The notes: a model not told the origin generated them from the sequence alone. A stretch of DNA of 64,000 bases from Brachynemurus nebulosus (GCA_035578155.1 JAPWDM010000002.1:33755437-33819436), one strand, 5' to 3'. Shown: positions 47,386 through 61,112, counted from the first letter of the stretch. Numbers and translations are program-made.

Positions 47386-47694
47386 CCCGCCACCTTTTAA
47401 TTTGTGTAGGGCCCCCCTATGGAAGTTAAGAGATGAAATTTGGTAAATGGGGCTCATTTTCGAGGCACCTCATACTATCAAAGTGGGGTCAAATTTTGAG
47501 CAAATTTTTTTTCTGACCCGACCTTTAAGGGGGTGGTGGGGGGCGAAAAAGCAATAAAACTTTTCCAAACCGGTTTTAAATAATGTTTCGGTCAATTATC
47601 TACAACATATCCAAAATGCAGCTTCCTAGGATGATATGGTGGGAGTAGAGGGGGGAAAAACGATTTTCGCTGGATCTAACAGGCCCCCAGCCCC

Positions 47695-48290
47695 CCAGAA
47701 TTAACGTAGAGGGTTGAAATTTGGTGTGTTGATAAAGTTCGTACCTAGGTTGTGCTTTTTGGAGGTTTTAATGTTTTACCCCCACCCACCTCATTTTTAA
47801 GCTACAATTTCATGCATTTTCGACGTTTTCGAAGTTTGTACCACTCGCACAGGTCACCCGAATAAACCTAGAGGGCTCAAATTTTGTATTTGGATTGAGT
47901 TAGTATCAAGGGGGTGCCTTTTGGGGGTCTCGACTTTTAACCCCTACCCCCACCATTTTTATACCCAAAAGAACATGATTTTTCTTGTTTTTTAACAGTT
48001 TCGTTCGGGTCAAAATCTCCCCAAATAAACCTAGAGGGCTGAAATTTGGTGTACAGGTTAAGCTAATAGCCAGACACTGTTTTTTGGAGGTTTCAACTTT
48101 TAACCCTTACCCCCACGATTTTTACGCCAATATTTCCTTAATTTTTTTGCTTGTTTTCTAACACGTCTAGAGACTCCATAAGGAAACCTAGAGGGCTGAA
48201 ATTTTGTACGTGTATTCAGTTAGTATCCAGCTAGTACCTTGTAGGGAGTCCGCATCACTTTTCCCCCCACTTCTCCCATTTTTACATCGG
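47695..48290. repeat. Tandem repeat, ~162-bp units, G/C-rich
   Basis: Four diverged units start at an AAACCTAGAGGGCTGAAATT segment (about 47697, 47862, 48024 and 48184). Each also has a 'cttttaacccctacccccac' part. A partial, more diverged unit precedes at about 47420-47690. Confidence 0.85.
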
Positions 48291-49867
48291 AATTGAATGC
48301 TATTGTTAAATGTGTTTTAAAAGCATTATGTTTATTCTAAATACAAGTAGGCGAATAGTAATTTTAAAAAATTTAAAAAAAAGTGAACTTACTTTTATGA
48401 CAAATGAAATACATACATATTAAGTAATTTAAAAATGTTATTAAAGTCACTGTTTATTTATAAATTAGGAATTTTGGATTTTTAGTATTTATAAAATAGA
48501 AATTTTGGATTTTTTTGGAAAGAAAAAATATCTTTATAAAGGCCTTCCAGTTTACTATTTAAGGTCCTTTTTTAATTTTTAAAACTAAAACATAAAGGCA
48601 ATTAGCGGATAAACATGGGCAGGAATGTCCTCGTACGAATTGTGTTGGCTTTTTTTCTGCTACCTGTTTTCGGCACAAAATTGAAATTTACTGAGATACA
48701 GCCCTTAAATACTTAAAACCTTTTTTTAAAGCCTCGATCAGCCGAACACTCATCACCAGTTTTGAAACCAACAAAATGACAATTCGGTTGTAGACTTTCA
48801 ATCACATTTCGCTTGTGGACATTCAATGCCGAAGATGAAGGGGAAAATTCGACTACCGTGATGGGGCCCCGCTGCTCACGGGGTTTTTTAATTTTTAACG
48901 CACGGAACATGCAGATTTGACCAAGAAAATGAATAAATTTACACATTGGGTGTGGTAATACATGTTTATCAAAACATTTTAAATAGCATACATCACACAT
49001 TTTATGTATGCAGTGCCGGATCTACACTAGGGGCACGCGGGGCACTGACCCCGGCAGCAAAATTTGGAAGACACGTGATAATTTTTTTTTAGGTCATTAC
49101 TTATTTTCACAATAAAGGCACTGTATTCCCATTTAAAATCTAGCCAGCTAATGAATATACTGTTTAAAAAGATATTTAAACTAGAATGTAAACAATTATT
49201 CAAAAAAAGTTCTTAAACAAAAAAGAATAGTGAATAAATTTTATTATTTTCTTTAAAAGATATGAAATATAATAATTAGTATAATAATGAGTAAAACAGT
49301 AACAGTTATATTTGATTTGAGAAGCTTATTAACACAATATTAAGCAAGGTTACTTTAGTGTCCCGAGCGTCACGTCTCGTGCATCACGATGCAGTGTACT
49401 ATAAAATATCAAATAATTTATTAAAAAACAAAAATTTTTCTAAACAAAAATAAACATTATAAAGAGAATAATTCAAGGAAAAATATTTATGATAAGAAAA
49501 ATAAATATAATATCACAATTCACAGAAAAGGTGAACCATAATTGAAACATTCGTACGAGTCCCGTGCGTCACGATTATTGATGTCTTATTTCTTGAGTAC
49601 CGGATTTCAGATATAAATTAAAATATACTAACTAATTAGATACCTATTGCGATAATACCAGTTATAATATTTTGTTTGGATTATTATTAATTGTAATTTT
49701 TTTTTAAAACTTGTTTTTCTTGTACAAATGTCCCGTGCGTCACGCTGAGAATCGTCCTACAATAGTTTGATGAAAAAATGCTGAATATTGATTTTACATA
49801 AAATATAAAAAATGAAATAGGATCTATTAAATTTATTTAATTCTTACTAAATCGAACTGATAACTAT

Positions 49868-49897
49868 ATATACATATATATATATACTATATATAAC

Positions 49898-49967
<70 letters not shown>

Positions 49968-49980
49968 GTTATATATAGTA

Positions 49981-50048
<68 letters not shown>

Positions 50049-50055
50049 GAATTGA

Positions 50056-50118
<63 letters not shown>
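49868..50118. repeat. Compound (TA)n tract
   Basis: Several TA runs broken by 'tatatagttatatatagtatatatg' type segments and by 'aaaacgaattgataac' at 50044. Confidence 0.95.
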
Positions 50119-50120
<2 letters not shown>

Positions 50121-52022
50121 TACCTGTGACCCGTGGTTTCACCCACGTAAAATTATCTTAACTATTGGTCAAATGATCAATTTTAAATTAGATATTCGGA
50201 AATAATACCTGGCTCCGCTCGTCAAACGATTCTAAAGTAGCAATCTGCATATTTCAATAGCATGGCTAAATTCCGCACCCTTATGTAGCTAGATACCCGT
50301 ATCAATAGGTAGTTTTAGGAGTATTTCCATTTTAAGCCTTGCTTGGGGCACCAAGATAGCAGGGGACAATTTTAATATCACAATTAATTTGGGGCTTATT
50401 TGATGGCCTTGACGGACAATTCTGACCTCGGGGTTCATTCAAATTTGATATTCTAAAATTCTGAGCATAATTCTCGCCTAATAACCCTAAATTAACCGTA
50501 TTCATATTTCCATAGCATATTTAATTTTCATAAAATATTTTCAAAATCCAACCGTTTAATCTTAATTCTATTAAATAGTGCTGGGGGTTAATTTTGATGT
50601 CACTTTACATTTAAATTAAATATTCTAAACTTCAGTTTCTTCTAGTGTTTCGCTCCGTTCGTCCAATGATCTTAAAATAGATATATATGCATATAGCTGA
50701 GACCCGCGGTTTCACTTGCATAAAATTATCTGAATTATAGGTAAAATTTATATAGGTCAATTCGATCATATATTCCAAAATTCTGTGCAAAATCAATTAT
50801 TTATAGCACTTGACCCTGCTCGCCCAATGACTCTAAAATGACTATCCTCATATTTTATTAGCATGGCTAATTTCCGCACCGTAAGAACTTAGTATAGTTA
50901 CTATACCAACAGTCTTAGAATTGCTTCTATTTTAGGCCCTTCAAGGCACCAAGGCCCCAGGAAATCATTTTAACGTCAGTTTAATCTTTCACAGAGATCT
51001 CAACAGTACTTGAGTAAAAATTGTCAAATTTCTTCAGTTTTTTAATTCGCTCTCTGTTTGATGTAACTGATGGACAATGTGACCACACGTCCATTTAAAT
51101 TTGATATTTTGAAATTTTGTACAAAATCAGTTCCTTATGTGCTTCGCTTCACTCGCTCGACGACACAAAAATATTATTCATATTTTCAAGTCATATTCAT
51201 ATTTTTATAGTACGTCTAATTTTCATAAAATTTTATCAAAATGAGTCAAGTGGTTTAATTAGAGTATAGAGTTGTTTAATTCGATAGCGCTGGATGATTC
51301 ATTCCAACTTCACCTTAATTTCAAATCAAATATTCTGAATTGACTATATTCATATTTCAATAACATGTCTAATTTCCATACCTTGAGATCTTATCGTAGG
51401 TAGTTAGATATTCATAGTGACAATTTCAAGAGAACTGTAATTTGTGAGACATTTTGAGATCCCAGGGTCTGGAGAATATTTCAGAATTCACATTAATTTA
51501 TTTCGGAATCTCTGTAATATTTGAAAAAAATTTGGATAAGATCCGTTTGGTCGTTTATTTGGAGGGTTTTTTGGGTCCACAAAGCTCACGGGGTGATTTT
51601 ATCCTCATGTCGTTTTTCAGAAACTCAGTACTATTTGAGAAAAATTTTGTCAAGATTCGTTCAGCCATTTATTTTGGGTTTCTTTGGAGAGCCAAAAATT
51701 TGGTAACGATACGTCCAGTTGCTTACTTTAGGCTTTCTTGGGGGTTCTCATGTCCTACAGGATAACTTCATCTTTGATCGTCTTTTTTTTGGATTCTTAT
51801 ACCAATTTTACCTATAGTTTTGTTATATCATTTTTTTGATACCTGCTACCGTTTTCTCGAAACTACTGAAGACAGATAAGTAAAGTCCATATTTCATTTT
51901 TAATATCAGGATGACCGAGCCCGGCCCGATGGAAATTTCATCTTTATGGAATTTGCTGAGAAGAGCAGACACACATGCCAATTGATGATAACTGGACAGT
52001 CCAGTTGTCTATTTTCTTTAAA

Positions 52023-52330
52023 GGATACAAATAGTTTGAAATTTTTTACCTAAGATTCCCAAATATTTTACTAATTTATCATAGGAGATGAAGGTTTAAA
52101 AATAATAATTCTACATTCTTCCGTAGAATAAACTGCTTCTTTATTTTCTCTTTTTTACAAAAATTTTTCGGTATCTTTTATAGAGAAAATAAAGAAACAA
52201 TTTATTCTACGGAAGAATGTTGAATTATTATTTTTAATCCTTCATCTTCTATGATAAATTAGTAAAATATTTGGTTACAAAATTTCAGATTATTACAATA
52301 TCCCAATAAAACCATATTGGATACAAATAG
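52023..52330. mobile_element. Hairpin insertion with 12-bp target duplication
   Basis: GGATACAAATAG stands at 52023-52034 and again at 52319-52330, whereas copy 1 of the host repeat has it once (14338-14349). Between them lies an almost perfect foldback, 52059-52274, with arms of about 85 bp that begin CCAAATATTTTACTAATTTA. No coding capacity. Confidence 0.82.
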
Positions 52331-52379
52331 TATTTTGCACAGTAAATAAGTAATTTCATAGTAGTCACAGGTAGTAGTA

Positions 52380-52862
52380 TATTGTGCAATAAGTGCGGGA
52401 AATTGTCGATTGCCCACGAAAGCGAAGTTGAGCGCACGAACGTAGTGAGTGCGCTCATTCGCTTGAGTAGGGCAATCGACAATCCCGCACGAGTTGCACA
52501 TACTATTTTTTATTACGAATTTCACATACTTTTTTCTATTATTATCATTATTTTTGACATTTATATTACTTTTTTAAATAATATTTTTGAGTGTTCGTCT
52601 TTTTTTTCTGAATTAATTATCGTTTAAATTACTTTGTTGGTGGTTTCTATAGAAATAATTATGAAATAATTATTAAATGAAAAATTAAGAGGCGGCTTTG
52701 CGTGTTTTGGTTAAATTTTGCGTGTTTTATTGTCAATTTGCGTGTGGAAAGTTACTTTCCACACGCAAAAAAGTATGCGGGAAGAGTACAGTTGGCAAAC
52801 AGCCATTTTGCGTACAGAAATATGTGCGCCAAGTTAGTACTTCTCCCGCATGAGTAATAAAA
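52380..52862. mobile_element. Insertion with two strong hairpins
   Basis: Absent from copy 1 of the host repeat. It starts with an inverted repeat of 116 nt (arms 52384-52437 and 52449-52499, loop 11 nt, unusually rich in CpG and GC for this window) and holds a perfect 15-bp hairpin (TTTGCGTGTGGAAAG, 52737-52751, mirrored at 52755-52769). Its right end 'tgcgccaagttagtacttctcccgcatgag' has a diverged relative at 36636-36720. Exact ends are uncertain. Confidence 0.7.
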
Positions 52863-53183
52863 AAATATTATTGATAGTATCTCTAGGAATATTTATTAAT
52901 ACTTATATACAAAAATCTCAAATTACAATTACTTAGCAACTATCTAAAATTTTTACGATTTTTTGATAAACTGGTCACAGACTGCTGTATTACAGTAATA
53001 AAAAATTAATATCTTACGGTTTTTCGTAAATTTCGACGGTTAGACAAAAAATTTTGCAAAACCCGTTCTTAGCGAGCGCCTACGACCCAATAGGGACCTA
53101 CATGCCAAATTTCCAGTTTGTAGCTATTGTAGTTTTGGAGATTTCTATATAGATGAGTGAGTGAATGAGTGGTATTTCTCTTT

Positions 53184-53720
<537 letters not shown>

Positions 53721-54291
53721 AAAAAAAATGCTCACCTGTACTGTTAACTTGTAGCTTTTATAAAAAATAAATCTGAAAAAATACAACATTGAGTCTCACT
53801 AGAGCCCCTTGTATTTCATTCCTTAAATTAGCCTTACTTGGCCCAATTTTGCGAAATATCTTTAGACCTATATTTACTAATTCAAAGGCGTAGATTTCAA
53901 AATCTATGTCTCATTTTGGTCCAAGGTCGAGTTTTGTGTGTTTTTATAGGTCATTTAGAAACTTTTGCAAATATCTTCTTCTAAACACCGTGTTTTGGAG
54001 AGCTCCATGCACTGTCTTATGAAGCTCTTAGAACCCTACATGTATACATATAATAGTTATGCACTTGGGGGGAAGAAAAGTGGAGAATCGGAAAAAGTCA
54101 AAAATTGAACATTTGCATTTTGCAACGCAAAGCAACCTTGAGCTAATATTGCAGCTATGGAATACATGTGTAAGGGCAAACCCTCCATGGCACCCCCGAC
54201 CCAGGTTGGACCTTAGGCAGATTCACCTATCTTATCCGGAGAGGTCCTTTGAGCAAGGTGGAGATTGTTGACTTTGGAATGACAGCCCTCA
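53721..54291. other. No gene or repeat recognised
   Basis: Somewhat less AT-rich near 54160-54280. The 70-codon frame at 54059-54271 has no known motif. Confidence 0.45.
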
Positions 54292-54478
54292 TTTATTCCT
54301 TTAATTAAGTAAGGAAACATTAAATGCGAGGTGAATTTAAATTGAAAAACAATCATTCTATTAATAATAATTTTTGTTATTAGACGTTTCTTTTAGAAAT
54401 AATTTCATTAATATGTAAATGTCAAAACTGTTCCAGTATTAGATACCGTTCCATAATGGGGACTTTTACGTTATCTAA
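54292..54478. mobile_element. Rearranged relative of the 44.5-kb MITE
   Basis: The first ~125 bp are the reverse complement of the interior of the 44529-44757 MITE ('aaatgcgaggtgaatttaaa'). The last ~50 bp match that MITE's right end directly ('ctgttccagtattagatacc', then 'ggggacttttac'). One end is missing. Confidence 0.75.
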
Positions 54479-54811
54479 CTATAATACTTTTAAAGTAAAA
54501 TGAGTACTTAGTTTGTTTTAGTTTCTAAATTATCAAAAGTTTATAATATATCTTCGAATCGTATTTATAGTTTAATTGTACGATGGCATCCATATTCTTT
54601 ACTACTGAATTGTTTTAGATATCAAATGGTATCACACATTTAAACCTTTTTTATGATTTCGTAGTTTTCAGATAAATTTACCAAAAAAATATTTAACAAA
54701 CTTCAAAAAACAAAAAAGAACGTGGAGAAGAACATTTGTTCACAAATGTTATCACACATTTATACTTCCGGCGTTCTACGACATATATTTTAATTAAGTC
54801 TTTTAAATATA
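54479..54811. other. No gene or repeat recognised
   Basis: AT-rich sequence. Confidence 0.45.
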
Positions 54812-54813
54812 TA

Positions 54814-56164
54814 AGGTACCTAAGGCATTTAAGGCCCAGAGGGTAATACGGCCCATTAGCTATATTTCTTACCAAGAAAAGTTCTCTAACTTATCAACAA
54901 GTTTAAAATGAACTTTCAATCATTTCAAAACCAGATACAAAAGTTGAGCTACTCAGAGTAACAAACTCATGTCATATTTTAACAAACAAATTTAGAGGTT
55001 ACATTTTCGTTCGTTGATATAAAAATTGTGCACATTGTGAGTGTTATATTAATGATTTTTTAAAGGTATGTTTCTTTCAAATTGTTATCAAAATTGAAAA
55101 AAATTAATATTCTTTAAGTTTTACATCAATTAATTTAGTTTATTTCTAAAGTATTTATATAAAATGTATATAAGCATAAATATTGACATGTTGATAATAA
55201 GGCCCATGCAAATTTTGTTTGAGCTTTATTACCAACACAACTAAAATCAAACACTACAAAGTCAAATCAATTAAAACAGGTCTGAAGTTATTAACAAATG
55301 AAGCAAAATTAGACGCACAACCTTAAATTACTATAGTTACTCTTAATATAAAAATAACAAAAAGGAAAAAGGACAAAAAACTAAGTACATTTAATTTTGA
55401 TTTATTTGTTGCATTTGTTTAATGATGCCAGATCAGTTTTAGTTGGTTTGGTCGAATTTTTATTTTTATTCCTTAGTGTTTGGAAGTATGGCTGATAAAA
55501 AGAAGAGAGCGTTGTGGTCTGAGGAAGCACTGGCATCAGCCTTAAGCTATGTCACTCGATATGGCAATCAAAGAGAGGTTGCAAGGAGATTCGGAATTCT
55601 AAGAAGAACTCTTAGATTTAATATTTATTTATTTCGACTTAATATATTCAAACACCTAGTACTTGACTTATTCGAAAAATATGATAAAAAAATTAAAAAT
55701 TAAAAATAATGACTTAGGTAATTTTTTTTATTGTTGTTTTCAATAACAGTCACGTAGTCAAGCGGGATTCAAGGATTTTCGAAACTTTTTTGAACGTGTA
55801 AAAATAACAAAATATTTTGATATATAAGTTCAAGTTATTTTTAAAGTATTTTCAAGTTCAAGTTATTCTTAAAGTAATTAAAATCCCCCAATTAATTTTA
55901 AAAAAAATAATAAATGTACTATTTCAGGCAGTTGTAATAGGTGGGCCTTATTTTCTACACCAGTCGGAAATAAGGCCCAATTGCAGACACTTTTTAGAAT
56001 CAAATTTTTGACTTGTATAATTACAAATTCATTAATTTTTTTAGGAATTTTTATCAAAAAATAAGTAAATTTTTATAATTAAATACTATATTTTTGATAT
56101 TTTATAAGATATATAAATAATAAGCATATTTTGCTTAGGTGGGCCTTAATTGCCTTAGGTACCT
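54814..56164 (+). mobile_element. pogo-like element with AATAAGGCCCA repeats
   Basis: 1351 bp with inverted ends AGGTACCTAAGGCATTTAAG (left) and AGGTACCTAAGGCAATTAAG (right, reverse complement) extending to GGCCCA, flanked by TA (54812-54813, 56165-56166). The inner motif AATAAGGCCCA or a close form recurs at about 54846, 55197, 55942 (inverted) and 55969, besides the two ends. The start of a pogo-type transposase lies in the middle on the plus strand. The remainder of the transposase is deleted. Confidence 0.87.
55488..55620 (+). pseudogene. pogo-like transposase, N-terminal helix-turn-helix fragment
   Basis: From an ATG at 55488 the frame reads MADKKKRALWSEEALASALS and then the psq-type helix-turn-helix YGNQREVARRFGILRRTLRF. 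After 'RTLRF' the sequence no longer resembles a transposase (AT-rich, NIYLFRLNIF), so an internal deletion joins the N-terminus to the 3' part of the element. About 45 codons of real transposase remain. Confidence 0.75.
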
Positions 56165-56166
56165 TA

Positions 56167-58537
56167 GTTACAAATCGTTTTTAATTTTTTGTATAAAAAT
56201 AAAAAATTAAGTTAAAAAAATGGTTTATTTCCGTACGATTTTGTGTAAAAAGTAAATATTTTCAAAATTAATTTGTAATTATAACCTAATTTGCAATGCA
56301 AATAGAGCTGTAGTGTATTTTTATATCAAAGTAGCAGGAGGATTACATGGCATTTTTAGAACAAATTTGTTAAGTAAGATTGGTATGATAATTTAAGTTT
56401 TATGTTTACAGTTAACGAAACGTGAAAATGTCAAATACAGAAAAAATGAACTATTCCTTTTTTTCATATTTTCTTTTTTCTAGATATTTAAACAGCCTAT
56501 TCTTTTGTATCATTTGTAAATCGAATTGTAACTATCAAAATACTGTTTTTAAATGGATTATGTATTATAATATTAAGGTCCTAATATTGTTTCGATTTCT
56601 ATTTTGCAATAACCCGCCTAATATCAATCAAATTTTAATCACATTCTGATTTTCTGAAGGTATACCATATATTTGCGGTGGAGTTTATAAATAGTTTGTG
56701 GTTTATTTGAAACAACTGAAAATTCGTTTATTGCTCAATCGCTCAAATTTTATCAGCAAATGTTCATTTAATGGTATTTACATGTGTGAACGATGCGGGG
56801 GTGCGGGTATGTTGCTACAAACGAATTCAAATACAAAGTAGTTTAAAAAACTTGAAGAAATACTTTGAGTACTCACACAAGTACGTTGTTCAAAATTATA
56901 TTAAAATTATTGAAAATTACGTTATATATTATACACAGTCCTCCATCTGTAAATATATCGGTCACTATTATTTCGTATCTGCAAAAATTTATTCTCGCTA
57001 CATTACTGCTAATCTGGCTTAATCAAAAAGGTCGTAAATTGAAGTTAAGAAGGCCGTGGTGCCGGACTTATCAATTTTGATGAAACTCAGGCTGACGAGC
57101 ACCAAATCGGAGAAATTTACTGCTTTAGTTTTGTAAACTAGTTAGAACTAAAGAAGTATTATACTACTGTAGTATTTTACTACATTAGTGTTGCTCGGAG
57201 AGCTCATTCACAAGATACTTCTTTAGTTTCAACAACTTTAGTTTTCTCCAAATACTCTTTTAGTTATTAGAAATTTACATGTGATGTAACATAAAAGTTT
57301 TATCAAAAAAAGATAAAAATAATAATTTGCGTGACATCCACTAATCACTATAAACAAAAATCTTCAGAGAACAAACTTTTAGTTTCTTAGATTCTTTTAT
57401 TTCGGAATATTTTGAAAATTTGTAAAACAATTTTATCTCTAAAAAAATTTTATCTCTTTCATTTTTCCTATATGGTGCGCATCCCCCTCCCCACAAATAA
57501 AAAACTCGATTGTATATACGCCTGTCTTTTCTATCTTGAGCAGTTCGTACTATAGACTCATTGTCAGACATATTATCTTGTCAGTCAGTATTATCTGTCA
57601 ATACAATCAATAAAGATGATGTTCAAACTCATAAACTATATACAGTTATTTGGGGTGGAATTGATAAAAAAAAACATATTTTGGTCTTAATTTTATAGAA
57701 ATAAAACACAATCGGAGCAAAATGGGTTTATATGTATAAGCGATGGTAATACGGACCTTATTGCAAAATTTCGTTTCCTTACATGTCAAAACATAGTCTA
57801 CAGGAAGCAAGCAAGCCATGAACAATCTCATACTCGTTATGGGGTGACATTGTTCACACGAATTCGCAGCCCTGAAAACGCACTTTCTTCATTAAGAGTA
57901 GGCCCGACGAGAGGGTGGTGTAGCCGGGGTTACAGCCTTACGGCCCGGGCTTAAGGAGAGAGTCCGTAGCTGTCCGTAGAATACCAGAAAAAAAGTTAAG
58001 GGATTTTTTTTCTTCATCGCCTATTTTAAAAAAATACGGGAATAAAACTTTTAAAAAATACGGTTTTGGTCCCAGGAACCGCCATTTTTTTCACGGTCCT
58101 AATTAAGAGGAAAAACTGTTTGACCACTATTTTTTTTAAATTTTCAAAAAAATTCTTATTGTAAAAAAAGTTTGTTTGATGCTTATAATAAATTTTAACA
58201 GTTTTAAAGAGATCAACAATTATATGTATTTTATTAAAATATAAAAACTGTGTTTAGATTTTGACTTATCAGATAAAGTTTTAAAAGTTCACTTTCACCC
58301 AAAAATACGACTTCTTTTAATACACTATATTTTTTTTAAATATATGGAACTGCTGAACTTAACGTGCATAGGGTATTTTTAGCCATCTTATTTCTTCCAT
58401 TATTGGTCGGTAAAATCGCATCCTAAACTATAGTTCTGGCGCTATATTCAATTTTAAAAAATATGATTTAGAGAACAATCTCACTCCCGATGATCAATTC
58501 CACCCAAATGACGGTACATATATGCAGAGGTATATAT
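56167..58537. other. No gene recognised
   Basis: AT-rich. A weak inverted pair lies at about 57110-57250 ('actaaagaagtat' and 'atacttctttagt'). A GC-richer patch at 57900-57980 is unassigned. ORFs here are short and without motif. Confidence 0.45.
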
Positions 58538-58859
58538 AGTTACATACTAGACACCCTGTATATTATAAATACATATTACAGCAAATATCTCTAAGCAGTA
58601 GAAGTTCTCATAGAAAACGCAAAATCAGCAGCTCCACTAAGACGGCAACATGACTAAACAGCAACATGATATCTGCGAAAGATCCATGAAACCTTTTCTC
58701 ACTGAATAAGCTGAATCTGCAAATTCTTTTAATGTAAAATATCTATAAAAGACAATTATTGTAAAATAACTTAAGTGACATTTGTATTTTATATTCTGGA
58801 TATTCAGTAAAGTTAATAATTATTTTAAAAAGTGATTTCAATTGTTGCGAAACGTAACT
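58538..58859 (+). repeat. Solo LTR of the second errantivirus-like family
   Basis: 322 bp homologous along its whole length to the LTR at 33877-34231, with ends AGTTAC and GTAACT. It is flanked by ATAT on the left and ATAC on the right, a nearly intact 4-bp target duplication. No primer-binding site or internal sequence follows, so it is a solo LTR left by recombination. Confidence 0.85.
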
Positions 58860-58863
<4 letters not shown>

Positions 58864-58940
<77 letters not shown>

Positions 58941-58956
58941 TATATATATATATATA
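58864..58956. repeat. (TA)n microsatellite
   Basis: TA tract with one GG interruption, directly beside the solo LTR. Confidence 0.96.
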
Positions 58957-59190
58957 ACTGAACGAAATGAACGAATGAAATGAACCGGTTCATTTAAGTG
59001 AACGAGTTCTGGTGAATGAAATTACTTAAGTGAAACGAATTTGTCAACTCTAGTGTACATAGATGAGAGGCTTATCTAGTAACATGTGCGTTTGGTGAGG
59101 GAGAGAAATTTTACGTCAAATTTTGACTACACTCGTATCGCTAGTATAGAAATAGGAAGTTTGTTTCTGCTATTCTGTAACTGGAATAGT
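58957..59190. other. GAAC/ATGAAC repeat patch
   Basis: Short imperfect repeats of ATGAACGAA and GTTCATT/AATGAAC near 58957-59030. 59095-59190 loosely resembles 34645-34740. Confidence 0.4.
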
Positions 59191-59194
59191 AGGA

Positions 59195-59575
59195 TTATGT
59201 CGACAGAGTTACCCCCTGCTTAAGCATCCCTGGATACAATACTATGAAATTGGACAAAAACCGGTCAATTGGATTTGTTTATGTAGATTTGAAATCTGAA
59301 AACAAAATTTTAATATTTTATTATATTTCACCCACCCTTCGCAAAATTATCCCCCAAGTTTCAACCTCTATTAATATAATCTGATTACAATACATATAAA
59401 TAGATAGGCTCTCTAAAACCGGGCAATATCGCTGATTTAAACTTTTTGAAATATAGTATACTTAATATGAAATAGTACAAAGTATAAATATACTAATACT
59501 GACTGAAAAATTCCCATTTTTACCGTAATTTTTGAAAATCTGTTTCACTCCTTCAAATCGTTTTTCCGTCACTCT
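59195..59575. repeat. Diverged arm of the large foldback element
   Basis: Homologous to 24170-24520 of the 1.48-kb palindrome: 'aaaaac.ggtcaatt.gat', 'gtagattt.aaatctg', 'aatagatag.ctct'. Partner arm absent. Confidence 0.75.
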
Positions 59576-60799
<1,224 letters not shown>

Positions 60800-61069
60800 C
60801 TTTTTATGTTTTTGTCCATAAACCTTCCAAAATTGATCTTTTTCTGTAACCTCTTTCACATTGGAGCACCAAAAGCAAAATGATGATCGTTTTCATTTGA
60901 ATGCTGTGCCAAACCAGTTCGAAAATCACCTCTTCTCTGATCCCATCGATGTTGTTTAAGCCAATGTTCAAGCGTTTTCGAATTCTGGCCCACGGAAAAA
61001 GCTTCACAGGAACCGCAAGGGACTGAGTCATACATTCTAAAATGCAACCGACCCTCATAGGCTAGCCTA
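60800..61069 (-). pseudogene. Penelope-like GIY-YIG endonuclease relic, frameshifted
   Basis: The minus strand reads VPCGSCEAFSVGQNSKTLEH and RWDQRRGDFRTGLAQHSNEN, the C-x2-C and Y/F-x-G-Q-T region of a Penelope endonuclease with decayed residues (FSVGQNS instead of YIGQT). After 'HHFAFGAP' a frameshift near 60880 leads to QCERGYRKRSILEGLW in another frame, the segment with the catalytic-type Glu. The reverse transcriptase is missing. Confidence 0.8.
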
Positions 61070-61112
61070 CCCGTATGACCATTGACGAACAGTTCGTCAA
61101 TGGCCATACGGG
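61070..61112. repeat. 21-bp inverted repeat at the head of the Penelope relic
   Basis: Arms 61070-61090 and 61092-61112 (GTTCGTCAATGGCCATACGG on the right) are complementary with one mismatch and separated by one base. The right arm runs on into 'gccgaaacatgtcac', reminiscent of Penelope terminal sequence. Confidence 0.85.

Larger units (their letters stand above)
46421..49867. repeat. Mosaic repeat region with GTCCCGTGCGTCACG motifs
   Basis: Parts of this region recur inverted at 53289-53720: 46505-46700, 47490-47612 and 49753-49867 match there, though not in one collinear order. An inverted pair of about 55 bp (46430-46490 and 47203-47260, 'cttatcgtata..ctgtataag') brackets the left part. 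The motif GTCCCGTGCGTCACG or a close variant occurs at 47058, 49360, 49375, 49559 and 49730. A lone transposon-like end (cagtgccggatctacac) begins at 49010. No protein motif is recognised, including in the 95-codon frame 48713-49000 (minus). Confidence 0.65.

Noticed and set aside
48713..49000. 95-codon ORF with several cysteines (minus strand)
   Set aside because: Could be a decayed transposon fragment but no recognisable domain; left as part of the mosaic repeat.
57895..57970. GC-rich 'ggtggtgtagccggggtta' patch as a structural RNA or tRNA piece
   Set aside because: It does not fold into a cloverleaf and lacks the A and B box pattern by eye.
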